Made by a program: the position numbers and the translations under genes | Shown: positions 25,476-33,873 of the stretch, piece after piece | Numbering within the stretch: position 1 is the first letter of the stretch | How the letters are laid out: each line of letters begins with the position of its first letter | Notes under the pieces: generated by a model | What the model was told of the DNA's origin: nothing | Database searches by the model: none | What the model saw: only the letters and a program-made list of their open reading frames with translations | Assembly: GCA_030263665.1 (NCBI GenBank) | Contig: SZPK01000029.1 | Location: 62,001 to 126,000 of the forward strand | Reading direction: 5' to 3' | Length of the DNA: 64,000 nt | From: Villigracilis sp024434165 | GTDB lineage: Bacteria > Chloroflexota > Anaerolineae > Anaerolineales > Villigracilaceae

Positions 25476-25503
25476 AGTATAGCACAACCCCAATGAAAGT
25501 CAA
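25476..25503 (-). promoter_or_regulatory. Promoter of the agl operon
   Basis: On the minus strand TTGACT (25503-25498) and TATACT (25481-25476) are 16 nt apart, a near-consensus vegetative promoter. The operator follows 3 nt downstream. The remaining 300-nt regulatory region shows no gene. Confidence 0.85.
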
Positions 25504-25616
25504 TAAGCAATTTACAGGTTTGAGAAGAAACGCACAACCTCTCGCCGTACCCAAACAAAATGAAAACATAGGCAAAAGGGGTGAAACTCAACCGTTTTGC
25601 CTTCGTTGTTCAGGTA

Positions 25617-26627
25617 TTAGGCAGTGGCGCGTTCTATAAGGACAAGGGGAAGATTGATATGCTGCAAGGCGCGGTTACGATCCCCAATGCGCGCCAAAGC
25701 CATTTCGGCAGAAAGACGTCCCGATTCGTCAAGATGCTGGCGTACAGTAGTCAAGTCCACGTAGTCAGCCATGTCAATATCATCGAAGCCGACAATGGCA
25801 AGATCGTCCGGGATGCGCAGGTTCAACTGCCGCGCAACTTTCATCACGCTTAGCGCCTGGATATCCGATGCGGCAAACAATGCGGTTGGGCGGTCGCTCG
25901 CGTTGAGAAGTTCATACGCAGCCTGTTGCGAATTTTCCTGCGAGTAAAGCGCCTGCTTGATGCTCTTTTGGGGAAGCGAAATACCGGCTTCCCCCAAAAC
26001 CTTTTTGAAACCCGACAGACGGGACTTGACAGGATGAATGGCGTACCGCTCCGGCGGTTCGATATCTCCCAGAAAGCCAAAGGACTTGTGCCCCTTTTTG
26101 ATCAGGTATTCTGCCACCATCCTCCCGCCTTGTTCGTCATTAATGACAATGCTGTTCAACCTCTCATGGGAGAATTCGATTAGCACGGTTTGCATCTCGT
26201 TTTCGATCAGCCGCCGTACATCCTTATCCTGGATGGCAAGCGACATGATGATCAGTCCGTCCAGATTGCCCATGATTGGAATGGATGAAATATACCCCTC
26301 CAAATGCTCCACGGAATCAACCGGATAGATCACCAGTTCGTAATTTGCGCGGGACAATGTTGTTGCCACTCCCCGCAGGCGTTGTACAAAGGATGGCGCG
26401 GTGAAGAATGGCGTGATGACCCCCACCCGATTCGAATTTTTCAAAGCCCGGGCGCGCGCTTCCGCCTTCGGGACGAAGCCGAGACGGTCAATTGCTTCCA
26501 TTACCCGTATGCGGGTTTCAGGGTTTACTTTATCCGGCGCGTTCAATACACGCGAGATGGTGGAGATGCTCACACCCGAAAGCTCGGCAACATTGTAAAT
26601 TGTGGGTTTTTTTTTCGTTTTTGACAT
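25617..26627 (-). CDS. LacI-family transcriptional regulator of the agl operon
   Basis: 336 residues. The N-terminal helix-turn-helix and hinge (TIYNVAELSGVSISTISRVLN) are classical LacI, with the periplasmic-binding-protein-like sensor following (RVGVITPFF, then GLIIMSLA, IVINDEQGG, AIVGFDDIDMADY). It represses the sugar operon until a sugar binds. An identical 14-bp dyad lies in front of this gene and in front of aglE, so it probably also controls itself. The start MSKTKKK was chosen; an ATG six codons earlier overlaps the operator. In role it parallels AglR of Sinorhizobium. Confidence 0.9.
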   Translation of the reverse strand: MSKTKKKPTIYNVAELSGVSISTISRVLNAPDKVNPETRIRVMEAIDRLGFVPKAEARARALKNSNRVGVITPFFTAPSFVQRLRGVATTLSRANYELVIYPVDSVEHLEGYISSIPIMGNLDGLIIMSLAIQDKDVRRLIENEMQTVLIEFSHERLNSIVINDEQGGRMVAEYLIKKGHKSFGFLGDIEPPERYAIHPVKSRLSGFKKVLGEAGISLPQKSIKQALYSQENSQQAAYELLNASDRPTALFAASDIQALSVMKVARQLNLRIPDDLAIVGFDDIDMADYVDLTTVRQHLDESGRLSAEMALARIGDRNRALQHINLPLVLIERATA

Positions 26628-26644
26628 GATGAATGAAAGCGACA

Positions 26645-26658
26645 TGAAAGCACTTTCA
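26645..26658. promoter_or_regulatory. LacI-family operator before the regulator gene
   Basis: TGAAAGCACTTTCA, identical to the core of the operator in front of aglE. It lies 18 nt upstream of the chosen start of the LacI gene, consistent with autoregulation. Confidence 0.85.
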
Positions 26659-26698
26659 GTCTAACACGAAATTCAGTACGTTTCCAGTTTTTGGGGGA

Positions 26699-27400
26699 TT
26701 ACCTTGCGGGCAGTTTCTGAACAGGCTTGTTCCCTTCGCCGAGTTTCGTCACTTCCACCCACAGGGAGGAGGCGAGTTCGTAGCCAATTAGATGGTCCTG
26801 CGGTTTCATTTGCAGGCGCAGGGGACCTTTGAACGGCGCGCAGCTCAACAGGTGAAACGCCTTGCCGGGGACAAGCCCCAGTTCGCCGATGTAGTGCAGT
26901 TTTTCCATGTCGTGGGTGCGGACGCGGCTGATGATGCAATCGGAGCCGGAGGGAACGTCAATCAACGGCACATCGCGGATGACGGGCATGACGCCGTCTT
27001 TGGAGGGAATCGGCTCGCCGTGCGGACAGCGCGTTGGACGTCCCGCGAGTTCGTCCATGCGGTCTTCGATCTCGTCGTTGACGCCCTTCTCGAACACGTC
27101 GGAAAGTTCGTGGGCGGTTGCCCAATCGTATTTCATCACTTTGACGAGGAAGACTTCTGTGAGGCGGTGGCGGCGCAGGGAGGGCATGGCGATCTGCTCG
27201 CCTTCGGGGGTGAGGCGCACGCCGCGATACGGTTCATGCACGAGATAGCCGAGTTTTTGAAGGCGTTTGACCATCGTGGAGATCGCCTGCGCGGACGATT
27301 CCACGTGCGAACTTAGAAGCGAAAGGGGAACCTGCTCGTGGTCCTGTTGCAGACGGTAGATTTCCGCGGCATAACGTTGCATTGCTGGGCTTACAGACAT
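26699..27400 (-). CDS. DtxR/MntR-family metal-dependent repressor
   Basis: 233 residues: an N-terminal winged helix (SSAQAISTMVKRLQKLGYL), a dimerisation/metal domain with HRLTEVFLVKVMKYDW and RMDELAGRPTRCPHGEPIP, and a C-terminal FeoA/SH3-like domain (from about residue 150). This is the full-length IdeR/DtxR layout, so iron is more likely than manganese as the corepressor, but metal choice cannot be read with certainty. It is divergent from a ferric ABC transporter operon, and the shared spacer carries a 23-bp palindrome as probable operator. Confidence 0.88.
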   Translation of the reverse strand: MSVSPAMQRYAAEIYRLQQDHEQVPLSLLSSHVESSAQAISTMVKRLQKLGYLVHEPYRGVRLTPEGEQIAMPSLRRHRLTEVFLVKVMKYDWATAHELSDVFEKGVNDEIEDRMDELAGRPTRCPHGEPIPSKDGVMPVIRDVPLIDVPSGSDCIISRVRTHDMEKLHYIGELGLVPGKAFHLLSCAPFKGPLRLQMKPQDHLIGYELASSLWVEVTKLGEGNKPVQKLPAR

Positions 27401-27425
27401 CGAACTCCAATACCTGTCAGGTCTT

Positions 27426-27448
27426 GATTTTCAACCAGATTGAAAATC
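27426..27448. promoter_or_regulatory. Candidate iron-box operator
   Basis: Palindrome GATTTTCAA-CCAGA-TTGAAAATC with 9-bp arms in the spacer between the DtxR-type gene and the ferric transporter. A half-degenerate second copy (TCTTCAACCTGAT) follows at 27450, and a close relative stands before the heme gene at 31597. TTGAAA within the dyad may serve as -35 for a TATAGA at 27462-27467. Confidence 0.75.
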
Positions 27449-27530
27449 GTCTTCAACCTGATATAGATAAAATTTAATACAAATATCTAGATTATTCAAT
27501 TCGCCGAAATTATACTACGCCGCGTTCATC

Positions 27531-27558
27531 ACAGATAAAACCAGCCATATTTATCTGT
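27531..27558 (+). promoter_or_regulatory. Leader hairpin before the ferric-binding-protein gene
   Basis: ACAGATAAA and TTTATCTGT (9-bp arms, 10-nt spacer) lie between the promoter region and the GGAG ribosome site. It could be a second protein-binding dyad or a leader hairpin. Confidence 0.5.
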
Positions 27559-27583
27559 AAACATCACACAGGAGATTTTTTCG

Positions 27584-28687
27584 ATGCAACCCGTAAGGAA
27601 ACTCTTTATCCTGCTGTTCGCGCTGGCGTTTGTGGCTGGCGCGTGTGGCGGAAACACTGTCAGCGGGGGGAACGCTCCCGCAACGGAACCAGCCTCACCC
27701 GTCGAAACTGAGGCGTCTTCATCCACCGGGGAAACCGAAGCGGTGGAAGTATCCGGCGACCTGGTCATTTATTCCGGTCGTTCCGAGCCGCTCCTCCAGC
27801 CGGTCATTGATGCGTTCCGCGCGCAATACCCGAATGTGAACGTGCTGCTCAAAGCCGGGAGCAACAGCGAACTGGCAAATGCCCTGATCGAAGAGAAGGG
27901 CAACCCGCAGGCGGATGTGTTCATCACGACCGAGTTGTTCACGGTGCAGTCGCTCGCGCCGGAGGGCGTGTTCCAGGCGTATGCGCCCGCCGGTGTGGAG
28001 AATATCCCCGCCGGGTTCATCGGCGAAGGGAATTTGTGGACCGGGCTGACCCGCCGCGCGCGTGTCATCATGTATAACCAGGATCTGGTTTCGGAGGAGG
28101 AAGCGCCCGCCTCGATCTTCGATTTGGTTGATCCCAAATGGAAGGGGCAGATCGCCGCCGCAGGCTCGACCAACGGCGGGATGCAGGCGCAGATCGCCGC
28201 GATGCAGCAACTGCTCGGCGATGAAGCGACAGAGCAATGGCTGAACGGTTTGATTGCAAACGAAGTGACGTTCTTCGGCGGTCACACCGATGTGCGCAAG
28301 GCAGTGGGCGCGGGCGAGTTCAAGATCGGCCTGGTCAATCATTACTACTACCATCTGCAGCTGGCGGAGACCGGCAATGTGGGCGTGGTCTACCCCGACC
28401 AGGGCGAAGGCGAAATCGGTTTGATCACCAACGCGACGGCGGCGGCTGTGGTGAACGGCGCGCCGCATCCTGAAGCCGCGCAGGCGTTTTTGGATTTCCT
28501 CGTTTCCGCCGAAGGGCAGAAGTTGTTTGCCGAGCAGAATTATGAATACCCCCTGCTGGCGGGCGTGGCGTTGAAGGAAGGCGTGCAGCCGCTGGAGAAC
28601 TTCCGCCTCGCGGACGTGGATGTGGTGAAAGCGGCGGCAAATTTCGAAGCGGCATTCGACCTGATCGAACGCGTGGGTCTGCCGTAG
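27584..28687 (+). CDS. Ferric iron ABC transporter substrate-binding lipoprotein
   Basis: 367 residues, FbpA/FutA family. The signal peptide ends in a lipobox (VAGAC, Cys21), followed by a Glu/Thr/Ser-rich linker. The mature part begins GDLVIYSGRSEPLL and contains the tyrosine cluster NHYYYHL that binds ferric ion in this family. The lipoprotein collects Fe3+ outside the membrane for the permease downstream. CAGGAGA precedes the ATG. Expression is probably repressed by the divergent DtxR-type regulator. Confidence 0.9.
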   Translation: MQPVRKLFILLFALAFVAGACGGNTVSGGNAPATEPASPVETEASSSTGETEAVEVSGDLVIYSGRSEPLLQPVIDAFRAQYPNVNVLLKAGSNSELANALIEEKGNPQADVFITTELFTVQSLAPEGVFQAYAPAGVENIPAGFIGEGNLWTGLTRRARVIMYNQDLVSEEEAPASIFDLVDPKWKGQIAAAGSTNGGMQAQIAAMQQLLGDEATEQWLNGLIANEVTFFGGHTDVRKAVGAGEFKIGLVNHYYYHLQLAETGNVGVVYPDQGEGEIGLITNATAAAVVNGAPHPEAAQAFLDFLVSAEGQKLFAEQNYEYPLLAGVALKEGVQPLENFRLADVDVVKAAANFEAAFDLIERVGLP

Positions 28688-28693
28688 TTATTT

Positions 28694-28746
28694 GGACGAT
28701 GGACAATAGACCGCAGACCATCGTCCATCATCGGTGGTCTGTGGTC
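28694..28746. repeat. GACCATCGTCC-word palindrome between binding-protein and permease genes
   Basis: GACCGCAGACC and GGTCTGTGGTC form an 11-bp stem (one G-T pair), and GGACGAT/ATCGTCC offers an alternative inner stem. The words match those inserted in mutS2 and the spacers at 41.9, 45.4, 47.0 and 47.5 kb. Here it may act as an intercistronic hairpin. Confidence 0.7.
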
Positions 28747-28784
28747 ACTTATCAAACCCTGCTAAAATGGTGCGCTAACGCCAG

Positions 28785-30419
28785 ATGGAATTAACCCGCA
28801 CGAACCTGACCTACCAAAAATTGCGCTCCAGCATCAGCCCGCGGCTTGCGATTGCCGCGGGCATGGTGGCTTTGTTTGTGGCGGTGCCGCTGGCGTACAT
28901 TTTCATCCGCGCGGCGGGAGCGGAGGCGGATGCGTGGCTGAGGTTATTCCAGGCGCGCATTTGGAAGTTGTTCGGCAACACGCTTTTGCTGGTCTTCGCG
29001 GTGACGGGCGGAGCGCTGATCACCGGCGTGAGCATGGCATGGTTCACCGAGCGCACCGACCTGCCCGGCAGGAACTTCCTGCGCTGGATGCTCGCCATGC
29101 CGCTGGCGATTCCCGCCTACATCGGGGGAATCGTCCATTTGGCGTTGCTGCGTCCCCGCGGCGGGTACCTGCCGCAATTGCTGGAGCAGGTCTTCGGTCA
29201 GCCCCTGCCCACGCCCAGCCCGTTCGGTTTTTGGGGCGCGGCGTTCATTTTGACCTTGTTCACTTATCCTTATGTCTATCTGTTGAGCGGAGCGGCGTTC
29301 CGGGCGCTGCACGCTTCGCTCGAAGAAGCCGCGCGTGTCTTTGGGCGTACCCCGCTGCAGACCCTTCTCCATGTAACCCTGCCCGCGCTTCGTCCCGGAC
29401 TGACAGCCGGCGCACTGCTCGTGGCTCTGGATATTCTGGCGGAATACGGCACAGTGGCGCTGCTGCGTTATGAGACGTTTTCCTCGGCGATCTTCATCCA
29501 ACTCTCCGGTCGGTACGACCGTTCGGCGGCTTCGATCTTGAGCAGTGTTCTCGTCACGCTGGCGATCCTGTTCCTGTGGGGCGAACTGCGTTTGCAGGGA
29601 CGGGCACGCTTCACGCAGGTGGAGAGCAGCTGGCGTCCCGCGCCGCTCACCCTGCTGGGAAAGTGGCGCATACCAGCGTTCCTGCTGGTGTTCGGCGTGG
29701 TGACTGCGAGTTTGATCCTGCCTGCGGGCATTCTGCTGGTCTGGAGCGTGCAGACCTTCCTCGACCCGGAGGCCATGTCCGCCGTGTTTCGCACCGGCTC
29801 GCAGGGGTTTGGCAGTTACGTGTGGAACAGCCTGTGGAGTTCGGGGCTGGCGGCGGTGATCGCAGTGGCGATGTCCCTGCCGGTGGCGCTGCTCGCAGTG
29901 CGGTATCCAAACCCGTTCACGAAATTCATCTCCAGGCTTTGTCAGGTCGGTTATGCGTTGCCCGGCGTGGTGATCGCGCTCAGCCTCGTCCTGCTGGTGA
30001 ATCGTTTATTGCCGTTCCTGTACGCCACGCCGTTCGTGGTGGTGATCGCATACGTGCTGCGCCACATGCCGCAGGCGGTGCGGGCGAGCGAATCGGCGCT
30101 CAGGCAGCTTTCACCGTCCCTCGAAGAAGCCTCCCGCACGCTGGGGCGGACATCCATCCAAACCATATTCCAGGTGACCATTCCGCTGATTCTGCCCGGG
30201 CTTTTGGCGGGCGGCTCGCTGGTCTTCCTGACCTCCTTGAAGGAATTGCCCGCCACCTTGCTGCTTCGTCCCGCCGGATTCGATACGCTTGCCGTGCGCG
30301 TGTGGGCATGGGCGGAGGAGGGCTTCTACCTTCAGGCGGCGCCAGCCGCATTCATTTTGATTTTAGCATCCGCTCTGCCGTTATATTTTCTCCTGCGCAG
30401 GGAGCAGATTTTCCGATGA
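28785..30419 (+). CDS. Ferric iron ABC transporter permease
   Basis: 544 residues, twelve predicted membrane segments in two homologous halves, each with an EAA loop: EEAARVFGRTPLQTLLHVTLP and EEASRTLGRTSIQTIFQVTIP. This duplicated form is the FbpB/FutB type. The gene follows the binding protein after a spacer containing a repeat palindrome, and overlaps the ATPase start (ATGA). Confidence 0.9.
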   Translation: MELTRTNLTYQKLRSSISPRLAIAAGMVALFVAVPLAYIFIRAAGAEADAWLRLFQARIWKLFGNTLLLVFAVTGGALITGVSMAWFTERTDLPGRNFLRWMLAMPLAIPAYIGGIVHLALLRPRGGYLPQLLEQVFGQPLPTPSPFGFWGAAFILTLFTYPYVYLLSGAAFRALHASLEEAARVFGRTPLQTLLHVTLPALRPGLTAGALLVALDILAEYGTVALLRYETFSSAIFIQLSGRYDRSAASILSSVLVTLAILFLWGELRLQGRARFTQVESSWRPAPLTLLGKWRIPAFLLVFGVVTASLILPAGILLVWSVQTFLDPEAMSAVFRTGSQGFGSYVWNSLWSSGLAAVIAVAMSLPVALLAVRYPNPFTKFISRLCQVGYALPGVVIALSLVLLVNRLLPFLYATPFVVVIAYVLRHMPQAVRASESALRQLSPSLEEASRTLGRTSIQTIFQVTIPLILPGLLAGGSLVFLTSLKELPATLLLRPAGFDTLAVRVWAWAEEGFYLQAAPAAFILILASALPLYFLLRREQIFR

Positions 30420-31456
30420 CCACTCTCGAAGTAAAAAACCTCGTCAAGAAATTCAACGGTTCGACACAGTCTGCAGTGGACGATATTTCGTTTGAACTTG
30501 CCAATGGGGAAATCCTCGCGCTTGTCGGTCCGAGCGGATGCGGCAAGACGACCACCCTGCGGATGATCGCCGGTCTGGAACGCCCCGACTCCGGCGCGAT
30601 CAAACTTAACGGACAGCTGGTCGCTTCTCCCTCGACCTTTATCCCGCCGGAAAAGCGCGGCATTGGCATGGTCTTTCAGGACCACGCGCTCTTTCCGCAC
30701 CTGACGGTTTTTGAAAATGTCGCCTTTGGTCTGCGCGGAAAAAGCCAGGCGGAGATTCGCACCATCGCCGGTGAGATGCTCCACATGGTGGGGCTGCTTT
30801 CGTTCTCGAAGCGCTACCCGCATGAACTTTCCGGCGGGGAGCGCCAGCGTGTGGCGTTGGCGCGTGCGCTGGCTCCCAAGCCCGTGCTCGTCCTCATGGA
30901 TGAACCGTTCAGCAGTCTCGATGCGGATTTGAGAGTCGCCGTCCGCGAGCATGTGCGCTCCATTTTGAAGACCATGCAGGCGACGGTCATCTTCGTCACG
31001 CACGACCAGGATGAGGCGCTTTACATGGGAGATCGTCTTGCCGTCCTGCAAAAGGGACGCCTCGAACAGATCGGCGCGCCGGAAGAAATCTTCCACGACT
31101 CCGCCACGCGCTTCGTGGCGGAGTTCATGGGCGACAGCGACTTTCTCAAAGGCAGGGTTGTGCCGGGCGGAATTCAAACCGATATCGGGCTGGTCCGGCA
31201 GGATGTCGAATTTCCCGCCGCCGCGCCCGTTGAACTATCCCTCCGCGCCGACGACGTGGACTTCACCGTGGACGGCAGCGGCAACAGCGTGATCGTGGAC
31301 CGCTTCTTCCGCGGCGCGTTCAACCTCTATCGCCTGCGCCTCGACTCGGGGCAAATCCTGCACGCCTTCACCGATCACACCCGTATCCTGCCGGTCGGCT
31401 CGCGCGTGCAGGCATACATCCGCGCGGAACACCCGCTGAATGTGTTTCCAAGATAG
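30416..31456 (+). CDS. Ferric iron ABC transporter ATP-binding protein
   Basis: 346 residues. Walker A GPSGCGKTT (38-46), signature LSGGERQRVALARAL, Walker B VLVLMDEPFSSLD, then a C-terminal regulatory OB-type domain (from about 240) as in FbpC. It energises the permease. The true start is the ATG that overlaps the permease stop; a much longer frame upstream in phase is not coding. It completes the three-gene ferric transporter. Confidence 0.92.
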   Translation: MTTLEVKNLVKKFNGSTQSAVDDISFELANGEILALVGPSGCGKTTTLRMIAGLERPDSGAIKLNGQLVASPSTFIPPEKRGIGMVFQDHALFPHLTVFENVAFGLRGKSQAEIRTIAGEMLHMVGLLSFSKRYPHELSGGERQRVALARALAPKPVLVLMDEPFSSLDADLRVAVREHVRSILKTMQATVIFVTHDQDEALYMGDRLAVLQKGRLEQIGAPEEIFHDSATRFVAEFMGDSDFLKGRVVPGGIQTDIGLVRQDVEFPAAAPVELSLRADDVDFTVDGSGNSVIVDRFFRGAFNLYRLRLDSGQILHAFTDHTRILPVGSRVQAYIRAEHPLNVFPR

Positions 31457-31596
31457 AAGGCTGGCGGCAAAAATTCTGGACAATGGGTCAGTTGAAATAC
31501 TATCTCACTCTACTTCACTTCCTCCCTTACCGCTACCAAATTCTGAATGTATGGCAGGGAAACCCAGGGTAGGAAACCGTGAGCTTCCCGTAGAAA

Positions 31597-31614
31597 TATC
31601 AACCTGATTGAAAA
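31597..31614. promoter_or_regulatory. Candidate iron-box before the heme protein gene
   Basis: TATCAACCTGATTGAAAA matches the dyad at 27428-27446 (TTTTCAACCAGATTGAAAA) in 15 of 18 aligned positions. It lies just upstream of a TACAAT (31621-31626), in a 303-nt gene-free stretch. This links the heme gene to the DtxR-type regulator. Confidence 0.65.
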
Positions 31615-31759
31615 CGCAAATACAATCCATTTGAACAACGATTCCAAAAGGGTGGAAACGAAATTTCATACGCCCATCTGGATTCCTGACGCGCCTGCCA
31701 ATATACTGCCCCAAATCAAGACCAACTTTACCCAATTTTTTTACAGGAGAATGATCATT

Positions 31760-32299
31760 ATGTCCCAAACCGACATCGTCCTCAGTCCCGAAATGACCGA
31801 CGCCGAGCGCCGTCAAGCCGTCCGCGAGGCGTATAACAAAGACCGCTCGCAGATGACGCTCATGCTCGCCCATCAATTGCAAATCCCCGAAGCGGAGATT
31901 CTTCGCGCGCTCGAAGGCGGCACCGCCCGCGAACTCGATTTTGCGCGCTGGGAGGAACTCCTCCGCGCGTTCGAGGCGCTCGGCAGCCTGCACGTCATCG
32001 TCTCGAACGGAGCGGCGACCATCGAAGCCTTCGGTCAATTCGGAAACTTCACGAACACCGACGGCTTCCTGAACGTCCGCACGAAATCTCTGGATATGCA
32101 CATCCGCAGTTGGGAACTGGCTTCGGTCTTTGCCTTCCGCAAACCCAGCCACCTCGACGGGCACGAAGCGCTCAGTTTTCAATTCTTCGACAGGCGCGGA
32201 AACGCCGCCTTCAAGGTGTTCCTCAACTTTGGCGGCAAAGATCCCGCGCCCGAACTGGCGGGAAAGTACAACGAACTGATCGAAAGATTTGCAAAATAG
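31760..32299 (+). CDS. HutX/ChuX-like heme utilisation protein
   Basis: 179 residues. After a helical N-terminus (TLMLAHQLQIPEAEILRAL) comes LGSLHVIVSNGAATIEAFG, GFLNVRTKSLDMHIRSWELA and FFDRRGNAAFKVFLNF, the pattern of the HemS/ChuX heme-binding fold. Homologues carry or store heme in the cytoplasm, or help release iron. AGGAGA is 9 nt before the ATG; the in-phase frame further upstream is not conserved in style. The gene is placed between the ferric transporter and a PucC-like carrier. Confidence 0.75.
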   Translation: MSQTDIVLSPEMTDAERRQAVREAYNKDRSQMTLMLAHQLQIPEAEILRALEGGTARELDFARWEELLRAFEALGSLHVIVSNGAATIEAFGQFGNFTNTDGFLNVRTKSLDMHIRSWELASVFAFRKPSHLDGHEALSFQFFDRRGNAAFKVFLNFGGKDPAPELAGKYNELIERFAK

Positions 32300-32397
32300 A
32301 CACGCCGCAAAGCCCCTGCTCAGAAAACTCTAGTAAAATTCTACGTAAATCTACGTAGTCTTATGGAGATTTATGGCTAGAATTATGAACGAGGTGA

Positions 32398-32416
32398 GGG
32401 CGCACAAAAAACGCCC
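32398..32416 (+). terminator. Weak terminator-like hairpin
   Basis: GGGCG and CGCCC around a 9-nt A-rich loop, then TTGCTTTGTTT. It could end the heme-protein transcript. Just upstream, CTACGTA is repeated twice (32340-32358). The rest of this spacer is a CCACCCAACCACCC word repeat. Confidence 0.4.
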
Positions 32417-32487
32417 TTGCTTTGTTTAACCGGTCTGCTTGATTCGTCAAACCGTCGAACCACCCAACCACCCAACTCCAAACTTCT

Positions 32488-33792
32488 ATGCCGCTCAAAC
32501 GCCTCCAACTTGCGCTCATCCACACCGCCGTCGCCATGACGCTCGTGCCGATCAACAGCACCCTCAACCGCGTCATGATCTTCGACCTCGGCATTTCCAA
32601 AACCCTCTTCACGGCGCTTGCCATCTTCCCCTACCTGCTCGCGCCCATTCAGGTTGCCATCGGCTCCTTCTCGGATAAGCATCCCATCGCCGGCTTCCGC
32701 CGCTCGCCCTACATCCTTGCCGGTCTGATTCTGTGCGTGCTGGGTGTAGCGGTCGCGCCGCAGATCGCCGTCCTCTTCAGCCAAAACTTCACGCTTGGGG
32801 TTATCATGGGCATCCTTGCCTTCGGCGCATGGGGCATGGGCTACAACCTTTCCGCGGTGTCCTATCTCTCGCTTGCCTCCGAACTTTCCGGCGAGGAGGG
32901 ACGCGGCAAAACCGTGGCGGCGATGTTTACCGTGATGGTCATCGGTTTGATTGCGACGGGCATCAGCCTGAGCCGCATGGTGACGACCTACGACCCCGCG
33001 CTGCTTCAACGCGCGTTCATCATCGTTGCCGCCTCCGCCCTGACGTTGGGGCTGACCGGCCTCTTCAGGCTGGAGCCGCGCGCCGGCTCCTCCTCCTCTC
33101 CCGCCAAAGCCGACACATACACCGTCCGCGAAATGACCTCCGCCATCACCGCCAACCCGGTTGCCAGAATTTTCTTCGTCTACCTCCTGCTGCTGCTCGC
33201 CGCCATCCTCGGGCAGGACGTGCTGCTCGAACCCTTCGCCGCCCAAGCCTTTGGCATGACCCTCGAACAGACCTCGCGCATCATTTCCATCACAAACGCG
33301 TTTACGCTGGCTGCCTTCGGCATTGCCGGCTTTCTGGATGGCCGCGTCAAAAAGAAATATGTTGCCCAATCGGGGAATCTGGCGGCGCTGCTGGGTTTCG
33401 TCGTCATCGTCTTCAGCGGATTCACCGCCAGCGCGGCCGCCTTCTACATTGGCATCACCCTGCTCGGCTTTGGGACCGGCATCTCCACCATTGCCAACCT
33501 CTCGCTGATGTTCGACCTGACTGTGCCGGAAAAGGTCGGCTTGTACATCGGCGCGTGGGGTTTCTCGAACGGGCTTTCACGGCTGGTCGGTTTGCTCATG
33601 GCGGGCGTGGTGGCGGATCTGGCAACCCGCTTGACGGGCAGCCCCCTGAGCGGCTACCTGGTTGTGTTCGGTCTCGAGGCGCTCATGTTGTTCGCCGCCG
33701 CAGTGATGTTGTATCGCATTGACGTGGGCTCCTTCCGCAGGAGCGCGGAGGACCCGTCCTTTGTAGAGAAGGTTGCCCTGGCAGCGGAGTAA
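32488..33792 (+). CDS. PucC-like (BCD-type) major facilitator
   Basis: 434 residues, twelve membrane segments. LNRVMIFDLGISKTLFTALA and GSFSDKHPIAGFRRSPYILAG are the hallmark phrases of the PucC/bacteriochlorophyll-delivery branch of the major facilitators. Phototrophs use such proteins for (bacterio)chlorophyll or light-harvesting assembly, yet no pigment gene is in this window. Its neighbour is a heme-carrier gene, so transport of heme or another tetrapyrrole is a reasonable guess. No clear ribosome site precedes the ATG. The C-terminal 20 residues are polar. Confidence 0.75.
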   Translation: MPLKRLQLALIHTAVAMTLVPINSTLNRVMIFDLGISKTLFTALAIFPYLLAPIQVAIGSFSDKHPIAGFRRSPYILAGLILCVLGVAVAPQIAVLFSQNFTLGVIMGILAFGAWGMGYNLSAVSYLSLASELSGEEGRGKTVAAMFTVMVIGLIATGISLSRMVTTYDPALLQRAFIIVAASALTLGLTGLFRLEPRAGSSSSPAKADTYTVREMTSAITANPVARIFFVYLLLLLAAILGQDVLLEPFAAQAFGMTLEQTSRIISITNAFTLAAFGIAGFLDGRVKKKYVAQSGNLAALLGFVVIVFSGFTASAAAFYIGITLLGFGTGISTIANLSLMFDLTVPEKVGLYIGAWGFSNGLSRLVGLLMAGVVADLATRLTGSPLSGYLVVFGLEALMLFAAAVMLYRIDVGSFRRSAEDPSFVEKVALAAE

Positions 33793-33873
33793 CTGGTACA
33801 GGGCGACCCTTTCTTGCAGATTGGCTGCTTGTTATGCCCAGCCCCTACGACGAAATCGCCTGGCAGAGGTGAT

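Noticed and set aside
29576..30415. Long N-terminal extension of the ferric ATPase frame
   Set aside because: The upstream 280 codons overlap the permease gene in another phase and show no ABC features; the ATG at 30416 overlaps the permease stop in the usual coupled way.
32488..33792. Photosynthesis gene cluster suggested by the PucC-like protein
   Set aside because: No bch, puf, puh or csm gene is in the window; the carrier stands alone among iron and heme genes, so phototrophy cannot be claimed.
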